Under the pieces are notes generated by a model. The model was not told the DNA's origin. It made no database searches and worked only from the letters and a program-made list of their open reading frames with translations. Source: Paramacrobiotus metropolitanus (taxonomy: Eukaryota; Tardigrada; Eutardigrada; Parachela; Macrobiotidae). From it: a stretch of 64,000 nucleotides of DNA. A program made the translations under genes and the position numbers. Positions 33,965 to 46,409 of this stretch are shown piece by piece. The number at the start of each line of letters is the position of its first letter. Position 1 is the first letter of the stretch. The stretch spans positions 868,001 to 932,000 of the forward strand of contig NW_026570276.1 of assembly GCF_019649055.1 (NCBI RefSeq), read 5' to 3'.

Positions 33965-35440
33965 CCACCACAGGCCTCGCTGAAAGTTTGAGTCTGAATC
34001 TGATTCTGAGTGCTAAAAGTCTTAGTCTGAATACTAAATGTCTGATTCTGATTCCTGAAACTCTGAATCTGAATAATAAGACACTAAGTCTGGCAGGTGA
34101 CGAAGCGAGTCTCTAATTAAAATTATAATGCAGTTGTGTTAAGACAATAATCAATAGCTTGTATAAATAACACTTATCTATACGAGTAATTATAGATTGG
34201 TATTAGGCGGTGGGAACTGCTCGTAAACAATAACACGGGGCGCGGGACAAAGATGTTATGAATACGTTTGTGCGGTAAAAAATATTGTTTTGCGTCCAGT
34301 GTAGGATGAGATAGCCGGTATTCCTCTGAATTTACCGAACGAGCCTGTGCTTCCCATGTAAATGTGCTGCTATGTATGGTGCATAGTGTGCCTAGAGTAA
34401 GGGGAATACACATTTGCAGTACTTCTTGCGGTTCAGCGTGAAACTGCGCGCTACTTCAATAGTTATTGGTCAATCATGTGCAGTTGATGGATGAATGAAT
34501 TTTCAGTCTTTTCCGCACACTCATTTTGTTGGTTTAACTTGTGATGGCTACCGTACGTTAACACCTGCGAGAAAGTTACAGTAATTACAAACTTCTGCCA
34601 AACCTAGTATATCTAGGTTAGGTATAAACTGATCAGTTCAGACCAGCCTTACTGGATTGCTAATTTTATTTTACCAATTATTTTTTGGATAGCCGGCAAA
34701 GCTAATTAAACGGCAAAATTAGAAACATCGATCAACATAATGAAAGAAAAATGCAGCTAGCAAATAACTGATACAAGCTGTTTCAACAGGTAGGCATAAT
34801 ACTGTATGTAAGCTCAGAAAGTAGCACTGTACAACTACGTTTGCAGCTGGATTAACCAGGGTCCAGGCCCCAGGGCACATTTTCGGGTGTAAATTCGAAA
34901 AAATCTCATCTTTTGCAGTGCATAGCCCATAGGCTACAGCATGCTCATAGTGTAGGATTTATTTTAAATTCAGTTTTAGCCACGCCCATTGACCATGGCA
35001 GATGGAATACTAGTAATTTTTTTAAACATACTAGGGTAGTATACTATCTTTTTACAAAAGATGAGATTTTTTCGAATTTACACCCGGAAAACGTGCCCTG
35101 GTAAGCCGGAAATGGAACGTTTAATTACTGCATACGTGTATTCCCTTTACTCTATGCACGGTATGCAACATAAAATCAGATTTCCATGGGCGTATATTAT
35201 GCTGGCACAGGCTCGTTCGGTAAATTCAAGCTATTAGTAAATTAGTTACTGTCTTATCACAACCGCATTATAATTTTAATTAGAGACTCGGGTCGTAACC
35301 TGCCAGTCCTAACCTAGTGTCTTATTATTCAGATTCTGAGTTCCAGGAATCAGAATCAGACCTTTAGTATTCAGACTCAGACTTTTAGCATTCAGAATCA
35401 GATTCAGACTCAGACTTTCAGCGCAGGCCACCACCACATT
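33965..35440. mobile_element. Long fold-back transposon with a nested second element
   Basis: The left arm (about 33965-34440) and right arm (about 35115-35440) are inverted relatives. They share CCACCAC-AGGCC ends, a run of TCTGATTCTGA-type words, a TCTAATTAAAATTATAATGC block, ACCGAACGAGCCTGTGC and GGGAATACAC. The right arm has lost about 130 bases. No transposase is visible. It sits between the two paralogous membrane-protein exons. Confidence 0.65.
34872..35103. mobile_element. MITE with about 42-bp inverted ends, nested in the fold-back element
   Basis: The ends are CAGGGCAC(A)TTTTCGGGTG and CACCCGGAAAACGTGCCCTG. The arms continue with TAAATTCGAAAAAATCTCAT and its reverse complement up to CAAAAGATGAG. 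The centre is about 140 bases and non-coding. Confidence 0.7.
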
Positions 35441-35929
35441 AATGAAATCTATTAGGTGTGCCAGGAGTGTTTGGGGTGCGCCAAAGCGATAGTCCAGTTT
35501 CCGCGTACGCGAAAGTACTTCGACGTTTTTCGCATTGCGGACATATTCACAATTTGGATTTGCGCACCGGAAACTAGACACATTCTTACCGTTTTCCAGC
35601 ATGGCAAAAGCTTATCAAAAGCTGATTACGCGATAATTAGAGTGTTTCTATTCAAACTTGTAGTACATGAGATTAATAAAAAAGTCAAGTTTTTCGATTG
35701 TGGAAAAACGCAGAGAATGCCATGTCTCTGCTATCTGGTGTCGGGTACGCGAATCCATATTTTAAAATTATCCGGAATGCGATAAACGTTGAAAGATAGA
35801 AAGTTTGGTAAAATACTACGCAGTGTGCAAGGCTCTTCTTTGCCCCACTGAAATCCACACTGTGCGCTTTGACATATCAAAACAAAGTCATTGCCAAAGT
35901 CTGAAAAACAAATTTGAGTACTGTTGTAG

Positions 35930-36540
35930 AACTGGAAACCCTTGGCGAAACCGCAGCTATGGGAACGGTGTCCGCGGGCTGGATAGTCTTCTACAACGTG
36001 GTCGGACTGTTCGGTTTAGTTAAAGGGACCCGACCGTCAGTGCTGCTACCACCGCCAACACGCCGGTTTGCTACCACGCGCGGGTGGAAGTTCTTCTGCC
36101 TGTACACGGCTATGATGGGTATTAGCGCTCTGTTGGCTGTGGGTATGATCATCGAAGAGATCGTCAAAATGACTGAGAAAAAAGCCTGGAAGGCCAGCCT
36201 GAACTTTACTGTACTGGGATCAACCGTCTTTAGCCTAGAGCAGTCGTCTTTGATGCTGTCACTGGCCCTGGGCGCGTTTACGTCGCGCGCAGCCAGTGAA
36301 GAATCTAGTGACGCTGCGGTGGTTATCACCCTTCCGCAGTATGCCACCGCACGAACGTCTCTGTTGCCTCCGGATGCGACTGCCGTCGACCAACCGCCTA
36401 CGTACAACGAAGTTGCTGAACTGCCTCCGTCCTACGCGGAAGTGACGGTTGTTCCCAAGGGTCGCCGCATTACCAAATGGGTTACTGCTTGGTTCTCTCG
36501 TTCAAGTGCTGAAGGAAAAGACCAAAACTCAAGTGTTTAA
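35930..36540 (+). CDS. Multi-helix membrane protein exon with two C-terminal PPxY motifs (paralogue 2)
   Basis: The exon follows a GTACTGTTGTAG acceptor with the same phase as the related exon at 32.95 kb. An ATG at 35959 could also be a start. Hydrophobic segments are VSAGWIVFYNVVGLFGLVKG, FFCLYTAMMGISALLAVGMI and FSLEQSSLMLSLALGA. The C-terminal 80 residues are hydrophilic and carry PPTYNEV and PPSYAEV, the PPxY type bound by WW domains of NEDD4-family ubiquitin ligases. Such tails usually mark endosomal or lysosomal membrane proteins. The tail is absent from the paralogue. Family not recognised. Confidence 0.6.
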
Positions 36541-36544
36541 AGGA

Positions 36545-37015
36545 AACGTCCCGAAGACTGCCACGAATGTGTTGCTGGCTGTCATAATGTCTGACTAATT
36601 TTACTGTCTATGCTTTATTACTATTTTATTATTTGCCTGTGTACACTTATATTATTATTCAGATGTTTGAAACCGTTGTACAGACAACGAGCGCATTCAG
36701 TACACGACTTATCACAAGAAAACCAGTTTTGCCCTAGTCTAACCACATTGTACGAATATGTGTTATAAGCAGGAATTTGGCATTTCTGTGGGACTACATA
36801 TTTACACTATTCCTAGTCATAAAGGTGTGGACCGTGGATGGGGAGAATGCGTCTTCACGACAGAAACAGGGTATAGCAGGCATTCCGCGCAGCTGCTGGC
36901 GGCGTTCAGGCTCTGTGCACTGATCCTTTGAATAAAGTTTTACTTTTGCTCCATGAGCCTCCATCAAAAATAACCGTTGCATTAATTGTTAGCATTGCAC
37001 AATGAACGGCTGCCT
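36545..37015. other. Gene-free stretch
   Basis: This is the 3' flank of the PPxY membrane-protein gene, with A+T-rich DNA and no other gene. Confidence 0.35.
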
Positions 37016-37018
37016 AAT

Positions 37019-37515
37019 TACGACCCCACAACCAGAACGTTTTCCATCGAGCTGTAGGGCTCATCTTACGCTTTCACCGGTCTTTACGAGTGTCTGCCCT
37101 CCAGCGGCAGCCAGTTGATGGTGGCGCAGCGCTACTGGGTCAGTGCAACCTTTTTCCGCAACAACGTCTTCAGTCCGCCGATGAAAAACTTCACCGTCCG
37201 CTACGGCGACCCAACGGAGATGGGCTGCATGGTCCATTCCTCCCGTCTTCCTTACCAACCGCTTCCTCTGGCGCCAAGGAAGCCACCAGTTGTTAGCCAA
37301 GTCGATCCTGGAAGTAGCCGATAAGGTCAAGGCGTGGTGGGGGTTTAATGCAGTCTTCCAGCATGGCGTGAATGGTTAAGTGTCGATGCAATTCGACAAG
37401 GAAGACTGGCAGCGTCCACTGGAGACGCGCTGGTCGCTATGAGTGCTGATTCCGTATCCACGATCGTCTCGACGAAAGAATCGTTCAGGAAGACAACCTG
37501 CACGTTGTCTAACCA
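37019..37515 (+). pseudogene. Decayed copy of the Ig-domain gene exon 3
   Basis: Plus-strand sequence matches the third exon of the Ig gene at 13.8-14.5 kb. Matching parts are FTGLYECLPSSGSQL, AQRYWVSATFFRNNVFS, KNFTVRYGDPTEMGC, the strand around FLWRQGS, and the last Ig strand around GRYEC. It contains in-frame stop codons (for example a TAG at about 37056 and a TGA after GRYEC near 37440) and at least one indel near 37250. It begins at the position of TYDP/VPQYDL in the parent and has no signal-peptide exon. It lies in the opposite orientation to the parent, 23 kb away. Confidence 0.8.
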
Positions 37516-37519
37516 GAAC

Positions 37520-39835
37520 AACCGTTTCGCTAGCGGTTGCCACATTACAGTGCTTTACTACCCGATCCATTGATCTGAAACTTCGAAGATCACCAGATAT
37601 TTTCGACTGGAGCGCAGCGAAGGTTCTCCAGTTGAAAGAAAACAAAAAAATGCCCGTGTGTTACAGAAGAGAAACGTTGCGTAGAGAAACGTTAAATTGA
37701 TCTATGCTACAGTATGTTGCATGTTCTATAATGTTATTCAATGTTCTATGCCAGTTTAGCGCCAGGCCGGTGGCATTACTTCTCCTAAACTGTCTCAGAA
37801 AAGTTGTTCAGCCCTTATTACGAATTAGATATATTGCTCCGATCAGAAATTATCAAAAAGTAAGCGAAGCACTTGGACGAGCCATTTTTACGGTGTACAT
37901 TTTGGACCGCACGCGAACGGTTTACCCGTCAGGTTTCCAGTAATCTTCCCGGTTACTGAGGTGTCGCACATGAAATCAGGTGTTCCAGGAAGCGCAGCGG
38001 AAGTAAGAGAAAATCAAAAATTACGGAAGTACGATAAACTCGCGGATCGATGCGTAATACAACCACTGGCATTCGAGACCACGGGAACCTTTGAAACGCT
38101 AACAAAGAAATTTTTTTAAGGATTTGCCAAGGAAGATTTGCGAATGTAACGGTAACCCTCGGTCAGGGGAATTTTTGCGTCAGAGAATCAGTACTGACAT
38201 ACAGCGAGGAAGTGCAGTGTCCATCCTCGGAACATTTGACGATATAAGGAACAACGAGGATGTTTTTTTAGCTTTTAGATTGGCTGATCGGGAATGACAA
38301 GTGCCCGATGTTGTTTTTCTTGGCAGCTCTGCTGTGACTTTGTGTAGCCAATATTAAAGTTATGAAATCACAATATCCTTGTTACTTACTTGACTTTCTG
38401 CTGATTACCAACTGAACTGGGCATCCTGACTGTCGATAACAGAAGCGATTACTTGCAACACGACCATAGAAAGAGTTGCAGCACTAATAATGCGACACAT
38501 TACGTTCAATCAGGTATGCTGCCGACGTACGCCGGATCACCAAAGTGCCTCCGGATCACCAAAGTGCCATGAAAGCCTCCATTGCAGCGGTGTATGCACA
38601 TTTCAGCAGTGCGATTATTACCGGCGATAGCGAAAAGCGGCAGTACATACTGATTATATTATGGGCTCTAGCTTGAATGATGCATGTCAGTCGAATTCGC
38701 ATAACAAAAAACGGTGTGGTGGTGATTGCTCTCATGGACTTCATTACTTAGCAACAAGGGCTTGTGCTCTAAGTTCTTCACCCGCAGTAGCGGCTGAAGG
38801 AGTCTGGAAATAATTGAGGGATATGTCCTCATCCCAAACCGGAAATTGCATACCTTGGTGCGGCATGAAAGCCTCCATTGAAACAGTTTTTCTGGGCTTA
38901 CACTAATTCTGCTCGTCAACCGGTCAGTTATAATTTACGGTTTAGCTGTTCAATCAGTCTATCACAGAAAATTCCAGATAGTAGAGCAAGGGTTAAATAA
39001 CAAGTCGGATGAGGGAGCTGGTGGTCAGGCCCGGGGACTGTGTGCTGCTCGTACATTGATCACCAACCCCCTCATCACCTTGTGTACTGCACGCAAAGTG
39101 CCAGTGTGCTCTTTACCCGTACTGAATCCCATAATATGTCCACTCTATGGCCTGAGCTACCGGCATGCGAATTAAATGTCGGGAGATTGGTCTGAGCAAA
39201 GCACTCGCTCCAGGTTCAAGTTGGACGCTGTTCTGCACAGAACTCCAGCGATATTGCAGTCCGTTTGCCGGTAGGTGTGACTGCTGCCGATGTTTATCTA
39301 ACACGAAAAAATGGTTCAGACTTTCGATTTACAGCGTTATCGGCTTTTCGGATGCAATGCATACCTCATTTTAAATTTTTAATTAACTTAATCGTTCTAA
39401 AATTCGGTTCGCTGTGTTTGCCGGTTGTAGCCGCGCTGATTTATATATTAGACATATAGTGCTGTATTACTTGTTGCCATTTGCTTGATTGTATCGAACG
39501 AAACAACGGCTCTCGAGAACCTTATGTGGCACGACAAACGGTACAAGAAAATAGCAAGACTGAACAATTGTGTTCCACAGTAAATACACATCCTTTGTAC
39601 TTTTGTCTGCATGAGTAGTCATTCAAAGTGTTCAGACATAAAGAGTGTTTCTAGTGCGACAAAGACTGTATCTGGTGAGTGGTGACTGGTGTCTTTCATA
39701 TTATTGGTAAAGCATGATAGTTCCACGAACAAATCTGTACTTGCTAAGAGCATCAGTGTGAAAAATTACTGTAAGGTTGTTAAATCACAACAATCCAGTC
39801 TAGACTAGATAAATTGCTGCTCTTGTTTGTGTCAT
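37520..39835. repeat. Gene-free stretch with a shared 17-bp word and a small inverted repeat
   Basis: CATGAAAGCCTCCATTG occurs directly at about 38567 and 38866. GGATCACCAAAGTGCC is duplicated in tandem at 38532-38568. A further inverted repeat, GATGAGGGAGCTGGTGGTCA versus TGATCACCAACCCCCTCATC, lies at 39007-39079. I see no gene. Confidence 0.45.
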
Positions 39836-39839
39836 CATT

Positions 39840-40992
39840 ATGGTACGTCTGTTGTATCTAGCTGTAATCGGTACATTACTGCGGCTATGTAACGGTCAGT
39901 GCCCGCTGGTTCCATTAAATCCACGTGGTCAGCCGGTATCCGTTCCAGATGTAAGCACTGTTTAAAGAGTTTCAGTGAGACCGTTCGGGTTATAGAATAT
40001 TTCATTTGTGCACTCGTTCATTTCGTAATAACTTTTTCATTGTTAGACCATGGGATTATGGTACGAATACCGATTTCGTAACGGTCCCGCGGCCACCGAC
40101 CAATCGGGCACGAATGTACGGATCAACCAGACCATTTTGGCGATGTTCCCCACGCAGCCGGCGTCGTACGTGGTGACACGCTGGTACAACTTTTTGGTAC
40201 AAGATAACCCCACCGATCCGGTGACGTGCGACGCCATTGTGCAGCAAGGCAACTGGACCAGCGACGGCCGGCGCCAGGTGCTCAGTGCGGGTGCCGGTGC
40301 ACCGATAAGTATGGCTGATTCAACTGCAGTTCGGTCAAATTCATTTACTTTTTATGACATCACGTAAAAAATTAAATTTTTGCGTAGAATATGAAAACGT
40401 CTTGAAACCCGAGCAATTTAGTGTGGATAAAAATAATTACAAAAATGTGTTTTATTAGTTTCTAACGTCGTTGCATGCAAGTTGCACTTCACGAACTTAC
40501 GAACAAAAAAGAAATGAAACCATAATAATGGGTAACTCAAAAGTATGTAATTAAGAAGGCAAATCATGGATGTGTATGTGCAACTAAGTATGCTTATTTA
40601 GTGTGTATGTGCAACTAAGTATCCTTATTTATCCTAGCTTAGTGTTGAATTTTGTAGCCAATGTGACATACATCAACCTTTTTACCGACTACAACCTCCT
40701 GCAGATCCTGTACCGTTGCGAAACCCCCAATCCCGACGGCCAACATTGTGATCAGCCGTTTATGTGGATCAACACCCGCATCCAACCGCCACTGCTGTCT
40801 GACTGCCAGAAAGCGTATATCCAGAACATGGTTAATTTTTATTTGGCGGATATCTGTCGGGGCTTCAACGACACCAGCGCCACCGAGTGGAATATGGCAC
40901 TTACGTTACCGTGTAATGTCGCTCAAGGAACACCGCCCCTGCCGGCCGATTTCGCGGCCACCTTACCGCAAAACATCGCTGTTGTCGGTTAA
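39840..40992 (+). CDS. Secreted lipocalin-type protein, three exons, 240 aa
   Basis: The model joins 39840-39950, 40047-40308 and 40643-40992. Junctions are GT-AG, phases match (0, then 1) and the total is 241 codons. Exon 1 encodes a signal peptide (LLYLAVIGTLLRLCNG) and the mature start QCPLVPL. Exon 2 opens with MGLWYEYRFRNG, the G-x-W strand that begins a lipocalin barrel. Exon 3 has VTYINLFTDYNLLQILYRCE, the T-D-Y motif of the second conserved lipocalin region, and then a helix-rich tail with cysteines. Lipocalins bind small hydrophobic ligands in the extracellular space; the ligand here is unknown. A 31-bp direct duplication lies just before the exon 3 acceptor. Confidence 0.7.
40570..40632 (+). 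repeat. 31-bp tandem duplication in intron 2 of the lipocalin gene
   Basis: The unit begins TGTGTATGTGCAACTAAGTA and ends TTATTTA. The two copies differ at one or two bases. The second copy abuts the polypyrimidine region of the exon 3 acceptor. Confidence 0.65.
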
Positions 40993-41838
40993 ATAAAATA
41001 ATGTAACCTGACTCCTTGAGACCTAATTTTCATAACGAACTGATTTCTATGAGTGCTTCCTAACGATGACATCTAAAACTACTGAATCATCGGCAGGGGT
41101 GAAAACATTCTTTTCTTTGGTCAACTTGTCTTACCTTTCACAAAACTAACAAAACTGTGGTCAACAAAACAGAAAAATTGAAAGAAAGGCCACCTTGATG
41201 AACCGAGAAACTTCAATCACCCTAAAATTGAATTTTGCAACGATGGTATTGTCGACGGTTCGCACTATTCGGCAACACGAAAAACTTCAATTTTAATGGC
41301 CTTTGCCCTTTGAACAAGACCGCTTAAGCCAACTGTCATTAACAGAATGGGAGCGCAGCAAAAAAATACCATTATTCTAAAATAATTTTGAAAAATGTTC
41401 ATTGCTGCTGTTTTTATAATTACGATAAAGACGACCTTTGACGACTATTCGAAACTACAACAATCGTGAAAAAATTCTCAACTTCGATGACCGCTTGCAT
41501 TTGGTTGATCAAGTAAACCGTGGTGAGCAGCAGCACGGCAATATGACAGTTTAGGCCACCATCATGAAATACCCAGCTTTAATCGCTAATAATTCAAAAA
41601 CAAATTGCGTACCATATAAAACATGGAAAAACGCGAAGGGAACAACTGCAAAAAGAAAAGGTTCGAAGATAGGGAAGAATATCATCAGAATACTACCATT
41701 ACCACAGCGCAAATACACAATCAAATAGGTAAATCCGGGGAAAGAAGAAGATAATCACAGACATCTTGAGACAATTTAATTTAGCAATATACTCCCAGCA
41801 CGATGCATTGCACGCGGTGCTGTTACACCGGATTTCCG
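40993..41838. other. Gene-free stretch between the lipocalin and sulfotransferase genes
   Basis: This is the convergent 3' region of the two genes. It is A-rich with no supported gene. Confidence 0.4.
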
Positions 41839-44800
41839 TCACCAGAATTCGGTTTTCGTGCGGGCGATTATCTTGGCCGTGTTATCACTGACACCGCCGC
41901 GGCGCTGCAGCATCAGCGTCGTTTGCACTGGCCAGAGTTTCATGCGCAGCGCATCGGTGAAGGGATTTTCCGCCATGGCCAGCCGGATGCAGGTGGCGTT
42001 GCGGAGGCCGGCGGCGCTCAGTCGGAAACCACTCACCGCAGGGTGCCAGACTTGAAATCTGCATATTGTGGTATTTAATTTCATACCATTTTATTCATGT
42101 GCTATTATACAGTTTTCATTCTACTGATTTTGAATTTTTCCTTCTATTCCTAAGTTTTAGATCGAAGTTTTCCAGTTGTGAAAATTTAACTGAAAATTAC
42201 GAAAACCTTGAAAACCTTTATTTGTTTTCGAATATTTAATTTTACCTGAGATCAGTGGTGTCATTTTTGGAGATCTCCGCTTGCACACAGAACTCATACC
42301 AGGACCGTGTGACCTCCCGCAGTGTCTCCACATCCTGCCCCAGTTTTTCTATCCCGTAATTTTTACGATGGTCATGAAACTTCTGCAGTAAATACTCGTA
42401 CAAGGCACTATCGGCGCGATTCCATTTGCGAGCGCGTTCCTGCAGATTCGTCGACAGTTTCTCCTTGTACTGCGCCTTCCGGGCATTCAGCCGGAAGACA
42501 ACCACATCGTCCCATGACCAGCAGAGCAACTGACGCAACAAGACCAGAGATTCTTCCATATGTTCGGCGATCATGACGAGGGCGAAACGCCGGTCAATCT
42601 CCTGGATTTTCTCGATGATTTTTTTGGAATTCTCAAAATCCTCCATGTCCAATCCGAAATCAAACATCATGGGGTTGCGCGCAAAATCGCGGACGGTGGA
42701 GTTAAAGTAGTATTTGTGCGGAGCTTCCAGGAATTTTTTCAACGAGACTTTATACCGCTCCGGTAAACGTACCTGCGTTAAATACAAAACATACCATGAA
42801 AATAATTGTAAGCAAAACATTAAATAAGCGGAACAAAAAACACTACCTGTAGTACCATTACACCATTTAACAAAATCTACTCTAAGGAAATAATAATACC
42901 CCAAATAATACACCAAATTAAGTACCAAACTGTACTTACAAGTATTTTACCGAAAAGTCGAAAATTTATGTACAAAAATATTATTAAAATTCGCGTCTTA
43001 CAACGTCACAAATGAAAACACAAAACGTTCTCGCAGTATTTATTTGGCAAGTGTAACTGTGTACGTACTGTTAATTTAAAAATAATAGTATTAATTTTGT
43101 TTTTATAATCGATAAAATAACACGTACCGGTTGAGAAATATAATAAAAACAGACACCCAACAAACTATTAGTCCACTAGACATAGTAAATCTGCGTATTA
43201 TTTAAATTCATGTCTCAGAAATAAAGCAAAACACATATGTATCCATTTGATTAGTGTAACTGTGTAACGATTGCGCATGCTTCTAAGTGGATACGAGTTT
43301 TACACTAATAAAATTATTTTTGGAGTAGTTAATAAACTGTCACGTATCAGTTTAAATGATATTATAAAGCAACGACAATTTGATCAAGACGTACATAATT
43401 GTACATGGACTCGAACATGGCAGCCGGTTCCTTGACGATGGACACGAACACCGTGTCTTTTGGCATCAACTGCACCGTCGCATTCTCATTCCAGCGTGTA
43501 TGATGGCAGAACAGATTGTACTCCGTCTTGGAGAACATGGACGGCAGCGGCAGCGACAGATTGGGCGTGAATTTGGCCGGATGACCCAGGTAGTTGCCGT
43601 CAGGCGGCAGGACAAAGGTCAGATTGTGCGCGTCCCCGTAGCGCATGAGCAGATTCTGGACGGTGCTGCTGGCACATTTGTGGGTCTTCAGGAACATGAT
43701 ATTCCGCTGTGCCGGGCAGGTCCGCACCGGCTGCGCGCCGTTGCTGCTGACGGTGGCCGTGGCGGGCGGGAGGGGGGAGGAAACCTCGGGGAATGTATCG
43801 GCCGGGTAACTGTCAATTAGCACAACACGCGTCAGGTTGCAGTGCCACTGGGATGCGGTTACCGGCTAAGGTTACGCTAAGGTACTTTTTATTGGGCCGT
43901 CCGAATACGTTGCTGTTTACTTTGCAAAGTATGCTATCGCACAATGACTTGCAATATGTGCGCTTGCGCTTTATTCTTACAACACCGGTGCTGTTTCAAG
44001 TTGCCCTACATTCATCGTTCTTCAAATAAATAAAAACAAATAATTTTATATATTTTTTTAGCTGCCAATTTTTATTGACATACATATGACACAGAAATTT
44101 TTTTTTACTTTGATCATTTGTTTCGAGTCACAACTCTCCCGACTGTAACCAGAGAAATAAATTGGAAAATAATACCTAAGTTTTAATATTAGATAAAAAA
44201 CAATCATACTTAATTTATTTATGCTATTTCATTAGCGCTTTAGGTGTGGAAAATCCGGATTATTATTTTAGAGTTATTTTCAATAATTACATTTTTACAA
44301 CAATACCGTTATTCACAGCGAAAAAATTTACAGACAGAATAAAATACGCAAACATATGCATTTCATGCAGCGTTGTATGTGAGCTACAATGTGGACGACA
44401 TATCTGTGCGTAGATTAGCGTTAGTAGTAATTTTGCTAACGCTATATTTCGGTGAATACAGCAACTGTTAAAACAGTTGTAATTATATGGACTCGCATAA
44501 ACACTTTTTTTCTTCTACAGGACTTTATATTACATGCCTGGAAATTAATCTTGATTGATTTGCCCTTTTGAACCCTCCTAAATGCCCAGCTATATTACCG
44601 TCTGCGTTGGACCGGTAAAAATCTTGGTGTATACCAACGACAAATCCATTTCCGGTAGCAGTGCCATGCAACAATCATTTTCGCCTAACTAACTACAATA
44701 ATATCATTCAGGCCACCCGCGGCCAACGTACAAACTGTCCCGGCTACACAAGCCACAGGATAAAACGTTTCTGCCGCAATAAGTCGGTTGGTAAACACCA

Positions 44801-46409
44801 ACTGCCGGTGTGACCGCTTCAAGTGCGCTCTACACTATTAGAGCGAGCGCGCGCCGATCCATCATCCACTAACGGAAAAGCAAATACAACGCCGCGCACG
44901 GCTGATATGCTGGAGGAGGAGACAGGAGAAGTCGCCGCTCCTTAGAGCTTTGTGCAGCCACGGCACTTCTCCTGAAAAGCCACTCGGACCGCATACAACC
45001 GGCGGCGATGGGAGAAAATTAGTAGGTCTTAAATGTTTGGGTTACTGGTTAAATGTGCACTGGGAATAGCGTAGACGCGTGTTTTCTAGCCGGTTGGGAT
45101 CGCGAGAAGGAAAAGAGGTTAAAGGACTCTCCGCCACAATCTGTGTCCATCTTCGCTCTTTCAAGTACGGCATGGATTGGACGCTAATCAATATATGAAC
45201 TAAATAGGCTTTTCTATAATGTATCTTGATTGATGAAGTTTTGCCTTTTTATGCCAGAAATGCTAGAACAATTTCCTCGCATTTTTATTAATAAGAATTT
45301 GGGCAACCATTAACTCGCAATGAAATGAATGTAACTCCACTAATACTGCAGGGAAAAAATATCGACACATTAAAGCAATATTGGCCAAAATTTACAGAAA
45401 AAGAATAAAAATAATATGCATTGTCATTAAATGCAACTGCTTCTTTAAAAATTATTTTTGCTTCGTCAGAAAATATTATGAATAAAACCGTCTTGAGAAA
45501 TGCAATTAGCGCTAGTCTAACCATAAATAAACCTCGTGCGTTCTGGTCAAGCGCAGATCTGATGGACATGTGTGCTGCACCCTAATCAGCCGCATGGTCT
45601 GCAGATTTTTGACAGCCGGCAGGTTGTCTGAAGTAGTTCGGATATGTAAATAAAGCTGCAGCTAAATATAAATAGTCAGACCTGCATGTGCAGCAAAATA
45701 AATCGGATTAAAAATACCGACGAGTGCCAGGCAATTAGAAAGGCATTTGTCAAACCGATACGGCTGAACCGATCAACACTGTATATGTACCGGCACGTTT
45801 GACCAGCTCAATGCACGCTGAAGTTTGCGAGAATTCTTTCCTGTTAATGGTGAAAAACATTTTACGAGCCGATCATTTTTAAATAAATTCGCATATTTTT
45901 GCACTAAAAAATCGCGGGCACACAAGAAATAAACGTACGTTCACAGCAAAAATAATCAATTTTTTTGCGCAGTGATTTCTGAAATTGTTTTTATGAAATC
46001 AGCACAAATATGAAACGGGAAATTAATTCTAGTCATAATTTTAAAAAAACGCCAGTTAATTCAGACAGACGTTACGTTCGTAATCAAACAATACCACATC
46101 CAGAAAAACATTTTAAGCAATAGCGGCATCGGAATGGTGCATAGTCGCAAACCGTACTAATCATTGTCGGAAGAAGAAAAGAGACACACCTGTGCAAACA
46201 CCGCTGCGTGCATCCAGCATGACCACGCACTCTTTTAACTCTTACCTAATAATCCCCACATAATTCTTCTCCGCTCCATCATGCCAGGATACCGCCGTGT
46301 TGAACGAGGCATACAGCAGGACAACGGTCAGCACGGAGCCCAGTGAGATGAGACAGCTCTTGGTACGGCGTCGCGCTGCACCGCAAACCGCGGATGACGA
46401 TCGCTCCAT
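41839..46409 (-). CDS. Galactose-3-O-sulfotransferase (Gal3ST family), four exons, 441 aa
   Basis: The model joins 46246-46409, 43395-43809, 42246-42772 and 41839-42058 on the minus strand. All junctions are GT-AG, phases agree (2, 0, 2) and the sum is exactly 442 codons. The enzyme would transfer sulfate from PAPS to C3 of galactose on glycolipids or glycoproteins in the Golgi. Exon 1 gives a short cytoplasmic Arg-rich tail and a type II membrane anchor (SLGSVLTVVLLYASF). Exon 2 has the PAPS 5'-phosphosulfate loop FLKTHKCASSTVQNLL (about residues 94-109) and the 3'-phosphate block VFVSIVKEPAAMFESMYNY. Exon 3 has the family region LKKFLEAPHKYYFNSTVRDF and HMEESLVLLRQLLCWSWDD. The gene is unbroken. 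Intron 1 is 2.4 kb. Confidence 0.88.
43810..46245. other. Intron 1 of the sulfotransferase gene
   Basis: No other gene is supported in this intron. A GC-richer patch at about 44.74-45.15 kb contains an inverted pair, AGGAGAAGT and ACTTCTCCT, at 44.93-44.97 kb. The remainder is A+T-rich. Confidence 0.5.

Noticed and set aside
41803-42078. 91-codon plus-strand frame
   Set aside because: Antisense of the last sulfotransferase exon.
43380-43820. 146-codon plus-strand open frame
   Set aside because: Antisense of the sulfotransferase PAPS-binding exon.
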